From the NCBI GenBank assembly GCA_947456305.1, contig CANGPN010000002.1, forward strand, positions 115,078 to 179,077: 64,000 nt of DNA, given 5' to 3'. The stretch is from Comamonadaceae bacterium. GTDB taxonomy: Bacteria; Pseudomonadota; Gammaproteobacteria; Burkholderiales; Burkholderiaceae_C. Shown here one piece after another: positions 1 through 9,593 of this stretch. The notes beneath the pieces were generated by a model. It saw only the letters and a program-made list of their open reading frames with translations, was not told where the DNA came from and did no database searches. Every line of letters begins with the position of its first letter. Positions within the stretch are counted from its first letter, which is position 1. The position numbers were made by a program, and so were the translations under genes.

Positions 1-1070
1 TCCACATGAATGGCGACATCGGCCAGCACATTCAGTTGCAAACCGGTAGCGACAACAACGATATCTGCTGTCAATGATCTGCCGTCTTGCAAATAAATGC
101 TGTCTGTATCAAAGCGATCAATCAGCCCGGTGACCACGCTCACTTTGCCTTGGCGTATGTGCTTGAACAAATCGCCATCAGGCACGGCACACACACGTTG
201 GTCCCACGGTGCATAGCGCGGCGTGAAATGTGTCTTCACATCAAACTCGCGGCCCAGCGCTTTCTTCACCATGTGGATCAAATAATTTTTGAAAAACTGT
301 GGTTTGCGTCTTGCCAGCTGAAAATAAAAAATGCCTTGCAAAATATTGCGCCAGCGCACAAACCGGTAACCCAAGTAGAAAGGTAAAAACCGGTCCAGCC
401 ACACGCCCAGTTTTTCTTCTGCCGGGCGTGTCACCACATACGAGGGTGAGCGCTGCAACATGGTGACATGCGCCGCGTCTTTCGCCATCGCGGGCACGAT
501 GGTGACGGCTGTCGCGCCACTGCCAATCACCACCACGCGTTTGCCTGCATAAGTTAAACCTTCAGGCCAAAACTGCGGATACACCAAACTACCTTTGAAA
601 TCGCCTTGCCCTTCAAACTGCGGTTGATGCCCTTGCGCATAGCTGTAATAGCCGCCGCACATGTACAAAAATCGCGTTTCTTGCACGCGCGTGCTGCCGT
701 CAGCCAGTTGCGCGGTGACGCGCCAGCAAGCGTGCTCGGAAGACCAATCCGCGCGGACCACGCGGTGCTGAAAATCAATCTGTTGCGACACGCCGGTATC
801 AGTGGCGGCTTCGCGAATATAGGAGAGGATGGACGGGCCGTCGGCCATGGCTTGCGTGCCGCGCCACGGTTTGAATACATAGCCCAGCGTGTGCATGTCC
901 GAGTCTGAACGCACGCCGGGGTAGCGAAAAATATCCCAAGTGCCGCCAATGGCGCTGCGGGCTTCCCAGATGCGCCAGCGTTTATCAGGACATTGTTTTT
1001 GCAGATGACGCGCCGCGCCTATGCCCGACAAACCTGCACCGATGATCAAAACATCCAGCATGTCATTCAT
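1..1070 (-). CDS. Flavin-containing monooxygenase (Baeyer-Villiger type), C-terminus cut off
   Basis: The reverse strand gives 356 codons from an ATG at 1070 and stays open at the window edge, so the C-terminus is missing. An N-terminal FAD Rossmann motif (IIGAGLSGIG, residues 9-18) is followed by the GGTWD segment (42-46) typical of class B flavin monooxygenases. A second, NADPH-binding motif (VVVIGSGATAV) lies near residues 179-189. Enzymes of this family insert one oxygen atom into ketones or oxidise soft heteroatoms. The fingerprint FxGxxxHxxxWP is present at 158-169 as FKGSLVYPQFWP, but its histidine is replaced by Tyr164. The substrate cannot be inferred. It is transcribed toward the left edge, with arfB behind it on the same strand. 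Confidence 0.85.
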   Translation of the reverse strand, partial: MNDMLDVLIIGAGLSGIGAARHLQKQCPDKRWRIWEARSAIGGTWDIFRYPGVRSDSDMHTLGYVFKPWRGTQAMADGPSILSYIREAATDTGVSQQIDFQHRVVRADWSSEHACWRVTAQLADGSTRVQETRFLYMCGGYYSYAQGHQPQFEGQGDFKGSLVYPQFWPEGLTYAGKRVVVIGSGATAVTIVPAMAKDAAHVTMLQRSPSYVVTRPAEEKLGVWLDRFLPFYLGYRFVRWRNILQGIFYFQLARRKPQFFKNYLIHMVKKALGREFDVKTHFTPRYAPWDQRVCAVPDGDLFKHIRQGKVSVVTGLIDRFDTDSIYLQDGRSLTADIVVVATGLQLNVLADVAIHV

Positions 1071-1097
1071 TTAAAGAAGCCCCAAAGTCATGTGACA

Positions 1098-1505
1098 TCA
1101 GTCAGTGACTTTGCCGCGCAAGGCCTTGGTCTGGCCGCGCAACACTTTGCTGTCCACGCGCTGCATGCGTGCGCTGAACGAGGGCTTGGTGGCATGCCGT
1201 GGCTTCACCGGTTTGGCCGCGATGGCCACCAACTCGTGCAAACGCGCCATCGCATCTATGCGGTTACCTTCCTGGCTGCGCGAGCTTTGCGCTTTGATGA
1301 CGACCACGCCGTCAGCCGTGATGCGCTGGTCTGACAGGGCCAGCAATTTGTCTTTTACCTCGTCCGGTAACGATGACGCGCGTATGTCAAAACGCAAATG
1401 CACCGCGCTCGACACTTTGTTCACATGCTGACCGCCCGCGCCCTGTGCGCGAATCGCGCTCAGTTCAACTTCGTGGTCGGGGATGGTGAAGACGGGGGTG
1501 ATCAT
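1098..1505 (-). CDS. arfB: Alternative ribosome-rescue factor ArfB (YaeJ/ICT1 family)
   Basis: A 135-residue protein with the release-factor catalytic motif GGQ at residues 24-26 (AQGAGGQHVNKV), which hydrolyses peptidyl-tRNA on ribosomes stalled without a stop codon. Unlike RF1 and RF2 it lacks codon-recognition domains. It ends in a basic tail (from about residue 100, rich in K and R), which in ArfB enters the empty mRNA channel. Length and layout match ArfB of other proteobacteria. It lies 13 bp downstream of xth on the same strand and may be co-transcribed with it. Confidence 0.92.
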   Translation of the reverse strand: MITPVFTIPDHEVELSAIRAQGAGGQHVNKVSSAVHLRFDIRASSLPDEVKDKLLALSDQRITADGVVVIKAQSSRSQEGNRIDAMARLHELVAIAAKPVKPRHATKPSFSARMQRVDSKVLRGQTKALRGKVTD

Positions 1506-1518
1506 GCAAGCAAGTGCA

Positions 1519-2322
1519 TCACAAACTCATGTCATAACTGACGGTGATGGGCGCATGGTCAGAAAACTTTTCGTCTTTGTAAATAGACACTGAGCGCGCG
1601 GTCTCGGCCAAGGCCGGTGTGGCCAAGTGGTAATCCAAACGCCAACCCACGTTGTTTGCATACGCTTGGCCGCGGTTGCTCCACCATGTATAGCAAGCAT
1701 CGGTGGTGTCAGGGTGAAGTTGTCGGTACACATCGACCATGCCGCCGTCGGTCAACAGCGTGCTCATCCATGCGCGTTCTTCAGGCAAAAAGCCGCTGTT
1801 CTTTTGGTTGCTGCGCCAGTTTTTCAAATCAATCTGTTGATGCGCGATATTGATGTCGCCGCAAAGTATGAGTTCGCGGCCTTTTTTCAATGCCATGAGG
1901 TGCGGGTAAATCACATCCAGAAAACGGAATTTTGCTTCTTGACGTTCCGGGCCGGAGGCGCCGCTGGGGAAATAACTGCTGATCAACGACAGTTTGCGCT
2001 TAGGCGTGTCAAAGCGCAGTTCAATGTAACGGCCCTCTGCGTCGAATTCGCCGCCATCAAAACCTTGGATCACATGGCTGGGCTCATGGCGGGTGTACAT
2101 GCCGACACCGGCATAGCCTTTTTTCTCGGCGCAATGGAAATAGCCCGAGAGGCCCGCCAAGGTTTCGAACTTACCGACCAGATCGGGTTCTTGTGCTTTG
2201 ACTTCCTGCACACACATACAATCCGGCGAAGCTTTTGTAAGCCAGTTTTCCAGCCCTTTGCTGCTGGCGGAACGTATACCGTTCAGGTTGAGGCTGGTGA
2301 GTTTGAACAAGGAATCCCCCAT
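1519..2322 (-). CDS. xth: Exodeoxyribonuclease III
   Basis: An Mg-dependent AP endonuclease / 3'-5' exonuclease of the exonuclease III/APE1 fold, acting in base-excision repair. Visible family motifs are LTSLNLNGIRS at the N-terminus, VQEVKAQ with the metal-binding Glu near residue 40, CGDINIAH in the middle and FSDHAPI at the C-terminus, which holds the catalytic Asp-His. I chose the ATG at 2322 (MGDSLFKL, 267 residues) because homologues begin just before FKLTSLNLNG; a longer in-frame form reaches 2349. The chosen start codon overlaps the start codon of the divergent pyrE (CATG at 2320-2323), so both promoters must lie inside the neighbouring coding regions. Confidence 0.93.
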   Translation of the reverse strand: MGDSLFKLTSLNLNGIRSASSKGLENWLTKASPDCMCVQEVKAQEPDLVGKFETLAGLSGYFHCAEKKGYAGVGMYTRHEPSHVIQGFDGGEFDAEGRYIELRFDTPKRKLSLISSYFPSGASGPERQEAKFRFLDVIYPHLMALKKGRELILCGDINIAHQQIDLKNWRSNQKNSGFLPEERAWMSTLLTDGGMVDVYRQLHPDTTDACYTWWSNRGQAYANNVGWRLDYHLATPALAETARSVSIYKDEKFSDHAPITVSYDMSL

Positions 2323-3019
2323 GTCGTTGCCATCCATGCCAGACCACACGCTGGCACAAGCGTTTATTCAATTCTCGCTGGAATCGGGCGTGCTGAAATT
2401 TGGCAGCTTTAAAACCAAGGCCGGGCGCATGTCGCCCTATTTTTTCAACGCCGGTTTGTTCGATGACGGCGCCAAACTCAGCCGACTTGCCGGTTATTAC
2501 GCGCAGGCCTTGGTGCAATCCGGTTTGCAGTTCGACATGATTTTCGGCCCGGCCTACAAAGGCATTCCGTTGGGTGCTGCGGTGGCGATTGAATTGGCGC
2601 GCATGGGACACAACTACCCGTTTGCCTACAACCGCAAAGAAGCCAAGGACCACGGCGAGGGCGGCACCTTGGTGGGTGCGCCGCTCAAAGGCCGGGTGTT
2701 GATCGTTGACGATGTGATGAGCGCGGGTACGGCGGTGCGTGAATCCATCGCCTTGATACAAAACGCCGGGGCTACGGCCTACGGCGTTGCAATTGCGCTG
2801 GATCGTCAGGAAATGGCCACCGAGGTGGCGGCGGATGGCAAGGTCAAAGATGTGGCGCACAGCGCGGTGCAGTACGTGCGAGAAACATTAGGGCTGAAAG
2901 TCTGTGCCTTGGCGCAACTCAGTGATTTGTTGGTTTATTTGGGCACACAGTCCGCTAACGACATGGCTCAGCATTTACCCGCGGTACAAGCTTATCGGGA
3001 CCGTTACGGCGTGACTTAA
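2321..3019 (+). CDS. pyrE: Orotate phosphoribosyltransferase
   Basis: Converts orotate and PRPP to OMP in pyrimidine synthesis. The PRPP-binding motif VLIVDDVMSAGTAV sits near residues 126-139. The N-terminal part (FGSFKTKAGRMSPYFFNAG) and the segment FGPAYKGIPLG are typical of PyrE. The start at 2321 (232 residues) is preceded by AAGGA at 2309-2313 with good spacing. A longer frame from 2198 runs into xth antisense and lacks family similarity. ATG at 2336 is an alternative start. The gene is divergent from xth. Confidence 0.95.
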   Translation: MSLPSMPDHTLAQAFIQFSLESGVLKFGSFKTKAGRMSPYFFNAGLFDDGAKLSRLAGYYAQALVQSGLQFDMIFGPAYKGIPLGAAVAIELARMGHNYPFAYNRKEAKDHGEGGTLVGAPLKGRVLIVDDVMSAGTAVRESIALIQNAGATAYGVAIALDRQEMATEVAADGKVKDVAHSAVQYVRETLGLKVCALAQLSDLLVYLGTQSANDMAQHLPAVQAYRDRYGVT

Positions 3020-3103
3020 CCGGTTAACACAAGGGACAGCCCGACTGACAGAAGTCTTTTTGAACGGCTAAACTGACCGCTCACTGACAGAGTTGGAGTA
3101 AAC

Positions 3104-6100
3104 ATGAACGCGCCCCTGCCCGAACACATACGCAAAGCCCTGGAAACCGTTCAGCTCGACGACAAATACGCGCTCGAGCAAGGCCGTGCGTTCATGAGTG
3201 GCGTGCAAGCCTTGGTGCGTTTGCCTATGTTGCAGCGCCAACGCGACCAGTTGGCCGGCAAAAACACGGCAGGCTTTATCAGCGGTTACCGTGGCTCGCC
3301 TCTGGGCAATTACGACCAAGCCTTGTGGAGCGCACGTAAACATTTGCAAGCGCAGCACATCGTGTTTCAGCCCGGTGTGAATGAAGAACTCGCGGCCACC
3401 GCCTTGTGGGGCACGCAGCAACTCGGTTTTGCGCCACCGGGCAACAACAAATTTGATGGCGTGTTCGGCATTTGGTACGGCAAAGGCCCGGGCGTGGACC
3501 GCACCTCTGACGTGTTCAAGCATGGCAATATGGCGGGCACCACGGCTTGGGGCGGCGTGCTGGCAATTGCGGGCGACGACCATGTGTCCAAGAGCAGCAC
3601 GGCGGCCCACCAAAGTGACCACATCTTCAAAGCTTGCGGCTTGCCAGTGTTTTTCCCGGCCTCTGTGCAAGAGGTACTGGACTTCGGTTTGCACGGTTTT
3701 GCGCTCAGCCGTTTTGCCGGTGTCTGGGCCGGCATGAAGACCATTCAGGAAATTGTGGAGTCCAGCGCCACGGTAGACATTGACCCGCAAGGTTTGCAAA
3801 TTGTCATTCCGGAATTTGATATGCCGCCCGGCGGCATTCACATCCGCTGGCCGGATGATGCGCTGTCGCAAGAAGCGCGTTTGTTCAATTACAAATGGTA
3901 TGCGGCGTTGGCTTACATACGCGCCAACCGTTTGAACCACACCGTGATTCGCGGCCCGCACGACCGCTTCGGTTTGATTGCCAGTGGCAAGGCCTACAAC
4001 GACACACGTCAGGCGCTGCTCGATTTGGGCTTGGACGACAACACCTGTAAGCGGATTGGTATCCGGGTGCACAAAGTCGGCGTGGTCTGGCCTTTGGAGT
4101 CGCACAGCACGCGCGAATTCGCCGAAGGTTTGCAAGAAATTGTGGTGGTGGAAGAAAAACGCCAACTCATCGAATACCAATTGAAAGAAGAGCTTTACAA
4201 CTGGCCGGATGCCAAGCGCCCGCGCGTGTTGGGTAAGTTCGATCAAGTGGAAGGCGACAGTGGCGGCGAATGGTCCTCACCCAACCCGATCAGCCACACG
4301 CTGCTGCGCTCGAACGCCGATTTGTCCCCTGCATTGATCGCACAAGCGATTGCCAAGCGTTTGAAAAAAATGGGCTTGGATGCAGACACCACCTCGCGCA
4401 TAGACGCGCAACTCGCGGTGCTGGAAGCCAAAGGCAACGCCATGCAGGTGTTGGAAGTCAAGGCCGACAGACAGCCTTGGTTTTGCTCGGGCTGCCCGCA
4501 CAACACTTCCACCAAGGTGCCCGAAGGTTCACGCGCCATGGCTGGCATTGGTTGCCATTTCATGTCGCTGTGGATGGACCGCAGCACCACCGGTTTCACG
4601 CAAATGGGCGGCGAGGGCGTGCCTTGGGTCGGCCAGCAACCGTTCAGCAATGACCAGCACATCTTCGCCAATATCGGCGACGGCACTTACTTTCACAGCG
4701 GCATTCTGGCGGTGCGCCAAAGCGTGGCCGCAGGCGTGAACATCACCTACAAAATTTTGTACAACGACGCAGTCGCCATGACCGGTGGTCAGCCTATCGG
4801 TGAACGCGCCGAAGGCCACAGCGTGATTCAAATCGCGCAAAGCATGCGCGCCGAAGGTGCCAAGCGCATCGTCATCGTCACAGATGAGCCGGAGAAATAC
4901 GAACCGGTCGGTCAAAACGGCGTGCCCGGCACGTTGCTCGGCTTGCCCGAAGGCGTGGCCATTGAGCACCGCGACGACCTCGACCGTGTGCAGCGCTTCA
5001 TGCGCGAAATCAAAGGTTGCACCGTCATCATTTACGACCAGACCTGTGCCACTGAAAAACGCCGCCGCCGCAAGCGCGGCACCATGGTCGATCCGGCCGT
5101 CCGTGTGGTCATCAACGAAGCCGTGTGTGAAGGTTGCGGAGACTGCAGCTCGCAAAGCAATTGCTTGAGCGTCGAGCCTTTGGAAACAGAACTCGGTCGC
5201 AAGCGCAGCATCAACCAAAGCACTTGCAACAAAGACCAAAGTTGCGTCAAAGGTTTTTGCCCCAGTTTTGTGACGGTCGAAGGCGGCCAGTTGCGCAAGA
5301 AAAACAAAGCCGACAACCGCCGTGACCCGGCGCAACTCGGCGAATTGCCCGAGCCCGAACTCCCTTCGCTGACACGCGGTGTTTATCCGGGCGGTTACGG
5401 CATCGTGGTGGCTGGAGTGGGTGGCACTGGTGTGATCACCATCGGCCAGTTGCTCGGCATGGCCGCACACATCGAAGGCAAAGGCATCGTCACGCAAGAC
5501 TCGGCGGGTTTGGCGCAAAAAGGCGGCGCGACTTGGAGCCATGTGTTGATTGCGCAGCAGCAAGACGATATCCGCACCACGCGTGTGTCCACTGCCGCCG
5601 CTGATTTGATTTTGGGCTGCGACCCCATCGTCACCGCAGGCAAAGAAACCATGGTGCGCATGCGCCCGGGACGCACCCGTGTCGCCATCAACGGCTTGGC
5701 GACACCCACAGCGGCGTTTGTGAAAAACGGTGCCTGGGCCAACCCCAGCGAAAGTTGTCTTGAAGACATACTGCAAGCCGTTGGCAACGAGCCGCGCAAC
5801 ATGGGCGCGTTCGATGCCAACCAGGTGTCCACCCAGTTGCTCGGCGACAGCATCTTCATCAACCCGATGGTGATGGGTTTTGCTTGGCAGCGCGGCTGGA
5901 TACCGCTCACGCAAGACGCCATCATGCGAGCCATTGAGCTCAACGGTGTACAGGTTGAGTCCAACAAACTGGCGTTCACCTGGGGCCGCTGGTGCGCCCA
6001 CGACCTAAGCAAAGTGCTGGCGCTGACGCAGCCTGTGCAAGTGGTGAATTTCAAAGCACGTGAATCTTTGCAATCTATTTTGCAAAAACGCATGGCCTGG

Positions 6101-6676
6101 TTGGAGCAATACCAGGATAAGTCTTACGCCAAGCAATACATGGCGTTTGCGCAGGACGTGCAGGAAAAAACCTCGGCGCAAGTGGCCGAAGCGGTGGCCC
6201 GTAATTTGTACAAATTGATGGCTTACAAGGACGAATACGAAGTGGCGCGTTTGCATGCCGACCCGGTGTTTTTGCAGCGTATCGCCGATCAGTTCGAGGG
6301 CGACTTCACCTTGAATTACCACCTGGCGCCGCCATTGATAGCCAAGACCAACGACAAAGGCGAACTGGTCAAACAAAAATTCGGCCCATCTATGTTGACC
6401 GGCTTCAAACTGCTGTCACGTTTGCGGTTTTTACGCGGTGGCGTGTTCGATGTGTTCGGCTATACCGAAGAGCGTCGCACCGAGCGTGCGTTGATCGACG
6501 AATACAAGGCCAGCATCCGCGAGGTAATGGCTTCTTTCACGCCGGACAAGCATGCGCTGGCATTGGAAATTGCCCGCATCCCGGAAAAAATCAAAGGCTA
6601 TGGCCATGTGAAAGAGCGTCACCTCAAAGCCGCCCGCGAACAATGGGATGGTTTGATGCACGCTTGGCGCGCTTAG
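3104..6676 (+). CDS. Indolepyruvate ferredoxin oxidoreductase, fused alpha/beta/gamma type
   Basis: A 1190-residue thiamine-diphosphate enzyme that oxidatively decarboxylates 2-oxo acids (arylpyruvates or branched-chain oxo acids) to acyl-CoA, passing electrons to an iron-sulfur carrier. The N-terminal pyrimidine-binding domain contains GYRGSPLG. The central TPP domain has CSGCPHNTS and NIGDGTYFHSG. Cysteine clusters CEGCGDC and, further on, CVKGFCPSF could ligate an iron-sulfur centre. The C-terminal gamma domain begins at GVGGTGVITIGQLLG. This one-chain form is common in aerobic proteobacteria and differs from archaeal multi-subunit enzymes. TTGGAG lies just before the ATG. It stands alone, so its oxo-acid substrate is inferred only from family. 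Confidence 0.92.
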   Translation: MNAPLPEHIRKALETVQLDDKYALEQGRAFMSGVQALVRLPMLQRQRDQLAGKNTAGFISGYRGSPLGNYDQALWSARKHLQAQHIVFQPGVNEELAATALWGTQQLGFAPPGNNKFDGVFGIWYGKGPGVDRTSDVFKHGNMAGTTAWGGVLAIAGDDHVSKSSTAAHQSDHIFKACGLPVFFPASVQEVLDFGLHGFALSRFAGVWAGMKTIQEIVESSATVDIDPQGLQIVIPEFDMPPGGIHIRWPDDALSQEARLFNYKWYAALAYIRANRLNHTVIRGPHDRFGLIASGKAYNDTRQALLDLGLDDNTCKRIGIRVHKVGVVWPLESHSTREFAEGLQEIVVVEEKRQLIEYQLKEELYNWPDAKRPRVLGKFDQVEGDSGGEWSSPNPISHTLLRSNADLSPALIAQAIAKRLKKMGLDADTTSRIDAQLAVLEAKGNAMQVLEVKADRQPWFCSGCPHNTSTKVPEGSRAMAGIGCHFMSLWMDRSTTGFTQMGGEGVPWVGQQPFSNDQHIFANIGDGTYFHSGILAVRQSVAAGVNITYKILYNDAVAMTGGQPIGERAEGHSVIQIAQSMRAEGAKRIVIVTDEPEKYEPVGQNGVPGTLLGLPEGVAIEHRDDLDRVQRFMREIKGCTVIIYDQTCATEKRRRRKRGTMVDPAVRVVINEAVCEGCGDCSSQSNCLSVEPLETELGRKRSINQSTCNKDQSCVKGFCPSFVTVEGGQLRKKNKADNRRDPAQLGELPEPELPSLTRGVYPGGYGIVVAGVGGTGVITIGQLLGMAAHIEGKGIVTQDSAGLAQKGGATWSHVLIAQQQDDIRTTRVSTAAADLILGCDPIVTAGKETMVRMRPGRTRVAINGLATPTAAFVKNGAWANPSESCLEDILQAVGNEPRNMGAFDANQVSTQLLGDSIFINPMVMGFAWQRGWIPLTQDAIMRAIELNGVQVESNKLAFTWGRWCAHDLSKVLALTQPVQVVNFKARESLQSILQKRMAWLEQYQDKSYAKQYMAFAQDVQEKTSAQVAEAVARNLYKLMAYKDEYEVARLHADPVFLQRIADQFEGDFTLNYHLAPPLIAKTNDKGELVKQKFGPSMLTGFKLLSRLRFLRGGVFDVFGYTEERRTERALIDEYKASIREVMASFTPDKHALALEIARIPEKIKGYGHVKERHLKAAREQWDGLMHAWRA

Positions 6677-6799
6677 GCGATAAGCCTATAACTGACGATG
6701 CGCTGAGTACAGTTTGCGATGACAGACAAGTGTTTTTGGGTGTCGATAACGCAAGACCACTGACAGCCGGGAAGACAGGGCATGCAAGCCTTTGTCGGT

Positions 6800-7897
6800 T
6801 TAAGTTTTACGTTGGTAGCGGTGAATCTCTATGGTCGAGTGCACGATTTCTTCGTGCACTGACAAACGCTGGCGCACCATGGTCGGTGTCAAGTCCGGCT
6901 CCTGCGTGACCACCGTCAGCGCACAGGAAAACACTTGCTTGCCCACGCGCCAGACATGCAAATCGGTCACCCGGGTTTGCGGGCTGGTTTCAACCGCTTC
7001 GCGGATTTCTTGCACTACAGGGTGGTCCATTTCACGGTCGAGCAACACCTTGCCGGTGTCGGCCAGCAAGCCGCGCGCCCACACTGCAACCAGCACTGCG
7101 CCAACCAAGCCCATCACCGGGTCTAGCCAGGACCAGCCGTACCACCACCCACCCAGCAGTGCGACGATGGCCAACACTGAAGTGAAGGCATCTGCGATGA
7201 CGTGCACATAAGCGGATTTCAAATTCAAGTCGTGGTGATGTCTGCCGTGGCTGTGACCATGAACGTGTTGCTGCGAGCGGGTGATTTCAATGCGGTGGTT
7301 TTCATACGCTGCGCTCTGCTGCATTGAATCTGCATCGGCTCGCGTGTGGTGATGCGTTGTATCTTTGTCATGCGCCGCGCTATGAGGGTGGTTGTGTGGG
7401 TCATTGTGATGAGCAACATGCCCGGCGGATTGCGGATGGTGGTGCGCACGGCCCAAAATCAAAGCGCACACCACATTCACCACCAGACCGAGCACCGCGA
7501 CAGCAATCGCCTCGGCGTATTCGATAGGTTGCGGTAACCAGAGTCGTTCCGCCGAGCCAAACACCATCATCAGCGCCACACCAAGCAACACAATCGCGCT
7601 GGCAAATCCGGCCAGAATTTCTATCTTCCAACTGCCGAAGGCGAAACGCGGGTCGCGCGCATAGGTGCGAGCCGTCACATAAGCCGTGGCCGATAACCCG
7701 ATGGCCAGCGCATGCGAACTCATGTGCCAGCCATCGGCCAGCAGCGCCATGGAGTTGAACCACCAGCCTGCAAAGATTTCAACAAACATCATGGCCAGCG
7801 TGATCCACATCACCAGTCGCGTGCCGCGCTCTGCCGCCTGACTGCCTTCGTCAAACACATGTTCGTGCAGCCAGTCGGAGAGGGTGTCGTTGTGCAT
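6800..7897 (-). CDS. Cation diffusion facilitator metal exporter, DmeF-like
   Basis: A 365-residue inner-membrane divalent-cation/proton antiporter of the CDF family. Six membrane segments are readable. The metal-site aspartates lie in LLADGWHMSSHA (segment 2) and VIADAFTSV (segment 5), and a cytoplasmic C-terminal domain follows. Between segments 4 and 5 is a long loop packed with histidines (HHNDPHNHPHS, HGHSHGRHHHD), the hallmark of DmeF/Zn-Co-Ni exporters. ATG at 7897 (MHNDTLSDW) was chosen over the longer frame because it follows the lipA stop by one base. It is therefore translated as the last gene of DUF493-lipB-lipA. The metal exported is not determinable from sequence. Confidence 0.9.
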   Translation of the reverse strand: MHNDTLSDWLHEHVFDEGSQAAERGTRLVMWITLAMMFVEIFAGWWFNSMALLADGWHMSSHALAIGLSATAYVTARTYARDPRFAFGSWKIEILAGFASAIVLLGVALMMVFGSAERLWLPQPIEYAEAIAVAVLGLVVNVVCALILGRAHHHPQSAGHVAHHNDPHNHPHSAAHDKDTTHHHTRADADSMQQSAAYENHRIEITRSQQHVHGHSHGRHHHDLNLKSAYVHVIADAFTSVLAIVALLGGWWYGWSWLDPVMGLVGAVLVAVWARGLLADTGKVLLDREMDHPVVQEIREAVETSPQTRVTDLHVWRVGKQVFSCALTVVTQEPDLTPTMVRQRLSVHEEIVHSTIEIHRYQRKT

Positions 7898-7898
7898 G

Positions 7899-8879
7899 TC
7901 AGTCCTTGTGCAAGGCCGCATGCGCCTGTTGATCCGCGTGGTAACTCGATCTCACCATAGGCCCGACCGCAGCGTGTGTAAATCCCATGGCGTAAGCGCG
8001 TTCTTCAAACATCTTGAACGTGTCAGGATGCACATAGCGCTTGACTTGCAAATGGTGGTTGCTAGGCGCCAGGTATTGGCCGAGTGTCAGCATGTCGATG
8101 TGGTGGTCGCGCATGTCTTGCATGGTTTGCAAAATTTCATCATCAGTTTCGCCCAGGCCCACCATCAAACCGCTTTTGGTCGGCACGTGCGGAAAGAGCG
8201 CTTTGAACTTTTTCAACAGGTTCAGGCTGAACGCATAGTCGCTACCCGGGCGGGCTTCTTTGTACAAACGCGGCACCGTTTCCAAGTTGTGGTTCATCAC
8301 GTCCGGCGGGGCTTCTTTCAATATGTTTAATGCGCGGTCGTCGCGGCCGCGAAAGTCGGGCACTAGCACTTCAATTTGCGTCTGCGGCGACAACGCTCTG
8401 GTTTGACGTATGCAGTCGACAAAATGCGCTGCGCCACCGTCGCGCAAATCGTCACGGTCCACACTGGTGATCACCACATAGCGCAGTTTCAACGCTGCAA
8501 TCGTGTTGGCCAGATTGATTGGCTCGTTAGCGTCCAGCGGATCCGGGCGGCCGTGGCCGACATCGCAAAACGGGCAACGCCGAGTGCATTTGTCGCCCAT
8601 GATCATGAAGGTCGCCGTGCCTTTGCCAAAGCATTCGCCGATGTTCGGGCAGGAGGCTTCTTCGCACACCGTCACCAGTTTGTTGGCGCGCAATATGTCT
8701 TTGATTTCACCAAAGCGTGAATTGGGTGAACTGGCTTTGACGCGTATCCAATCCGGCTTTTTCAGCGTCTCGCCGGTGCGCACCACCTTCACAGGTATGC
8801 GTGAGACTTTGTCGGAGGATTTTTGCTTGGCGCTGGCGTCATAAGCCGGGGCGGTGTCAGGTACTTGTGGTGCTGTCAT
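7899..8879 (-). CDS. lipA: Lipoyl synthase
   Basis: A radical-SAM enzyme that inserts two sulfur atoms into protein-bound octanoyl groups of 2-oxo acid dehydrogenases and the H protein. Both iron-sulfur cluster motifs are complete. The auxiliary cluster is [12 protein letters not shown] (Cys72, 77, 83). The SAM cluster is CTRRCPFC (Cys98, 102, 105). The length of 326 residues fits the family. It sits directly downstream of lipB on the same strand (13-base gap) and one base upstream of the metal exporter. Confidence 0.97.
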   Translation of the reverse strand: MTAPQVPDTAPAYDASAKQKSSDKVSRIPVKVVRTGETLKKPDWIRVKASSPNSRFGEIKDILRANKLVTVCEEASCPNIGECFGKGTATFMIMGDKCTRRCPFCDVGHGRPDPLDANEPINLANTIAALKLRYVVITSVDRDDLRDGGAAHFVDCIRQTRALSPQTQIEVLVPDFRGRDDRALNILKEAPPDVMNHNLETVPRLYKEARPGSDYAFSLNLLKKFKALFPHVPTKSGLMVGLGETDDEILQTMQDMRDHHIDMLTLGQYLAPSNHHLQVKRYVHPDTFKMFEERAYAMGFTHAAVGPMVRSSYHADQQAHAALHKD

Positions 8880-8892
8880 GTAGACCTTGGGG

Positions 8893-9588
8893 TTAAGGCA
8901 TTAAGGAGGTGGCAAGCTTGCTGCCCAGCACATCAGCCACGTCTTGCCAGCTGACATCAACGCCGATTGTAAAAAGATCGGTGGTGGCCAAGCCTGCGTA
9001 GCCGCAGGGGTTGATACGCGCAAAGGGTGACAAGTCCATGTGAACATTCAGCGCTACGCCATGGTAGGCGCAATGTCGACTCACTTTGACACCGAGCGCG
9101 GCGATTTTGGCCAGGCCCGTGAAGTCTGGCGCGTTGGTCGGCTGAGCGTGCTGTGGCCGTGAGGGCAGACGTGCATGGTCAAACGGCGCGTCCGGGCGCA
9201 CATATATGCCGGGCGCACCTGCAACGCGGTGGCCTGTCACACCGAAATGCGCCAGTGTTTTGAGCACCGCATCTTCGATACGGTAGACATACTCTTTGAC
9301 GAAATAACCGGCGCGCTTCAAATCGATGAGGGCATAAGCCACCACTTGACCCGGCCCGTGAAAAGTAATTTGTCCTCCCCGGTTGCTGGCGATCAGGGGT
9401 ATATCGCTTGCCAGTAAAAGATGCTCGGGCTTGCCGGCAAGGCCTTGGGTGAACACAGGCGGGTGTTCGCACAGCCATATCTCGTCCGGCGTGTGTTCAA
9501 GCCTTTGGGATGTGAAATCCTGCATTTCCTTAAGGCAGGTGGCGTAATCCAGTTGGCCCCTGCGTATAAGTGTGGGTGAGGCGTTCAT
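8893..9588 (-). CDS. lipB: Octanoyl-[acyl-carrier-protein]:protein octanoyltransferase
   Basis: Transfers octanoate from acyl-carrier protein to lipoyl domains and makes the substrate for LipA. The substrate-binding segment [18 protein letters not shown] is present. The catalytic pair is visible as the Lys in [11 protein letters not shown] and the Cys in [13 protein letters not shown]. The protein has 231 residues from [11 protein letters not shown]. It follows the DUF493 gene by five bases and precedes lipA, the usual betaproteobacterial order. Confidence 0.96.
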   Translation of the reverse strand: MNASPTLIRRGQLDYATCLKEMQDFTSQRLEHTPDEIWLCEHPPVFTQGLAGKPEHLLLASDIPLIASNRGGQITFHGPGQVVAYALIDLKRAGYFVKEYVYRIEDAVLKTLAHFGVTGHRVAGAPGIYVRPDAPFDHARLPSRPQHAQPTNAPDFTGLAKIAALGVKVSRHCAYHGVALNVHMDLSPFARINPCGYAGLATTDLFTIGVDVSWQDVADVLGSKLATSLMP

Positions 9589-9593
9589 AGATA

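Noticed and set aside
3068..4246. Minus-strand open frame opposite the start of the oxidoreductase
   Set aside because: Shadow of the GC-rich coding strand; no ribosome site or conserved segment.
4529..6001. Long minus-strand open frame inside the oxidoreductase gene
   Set aside because: It is antisense to a well-conserved coding frame, has no family motif, and arises from codon bias.
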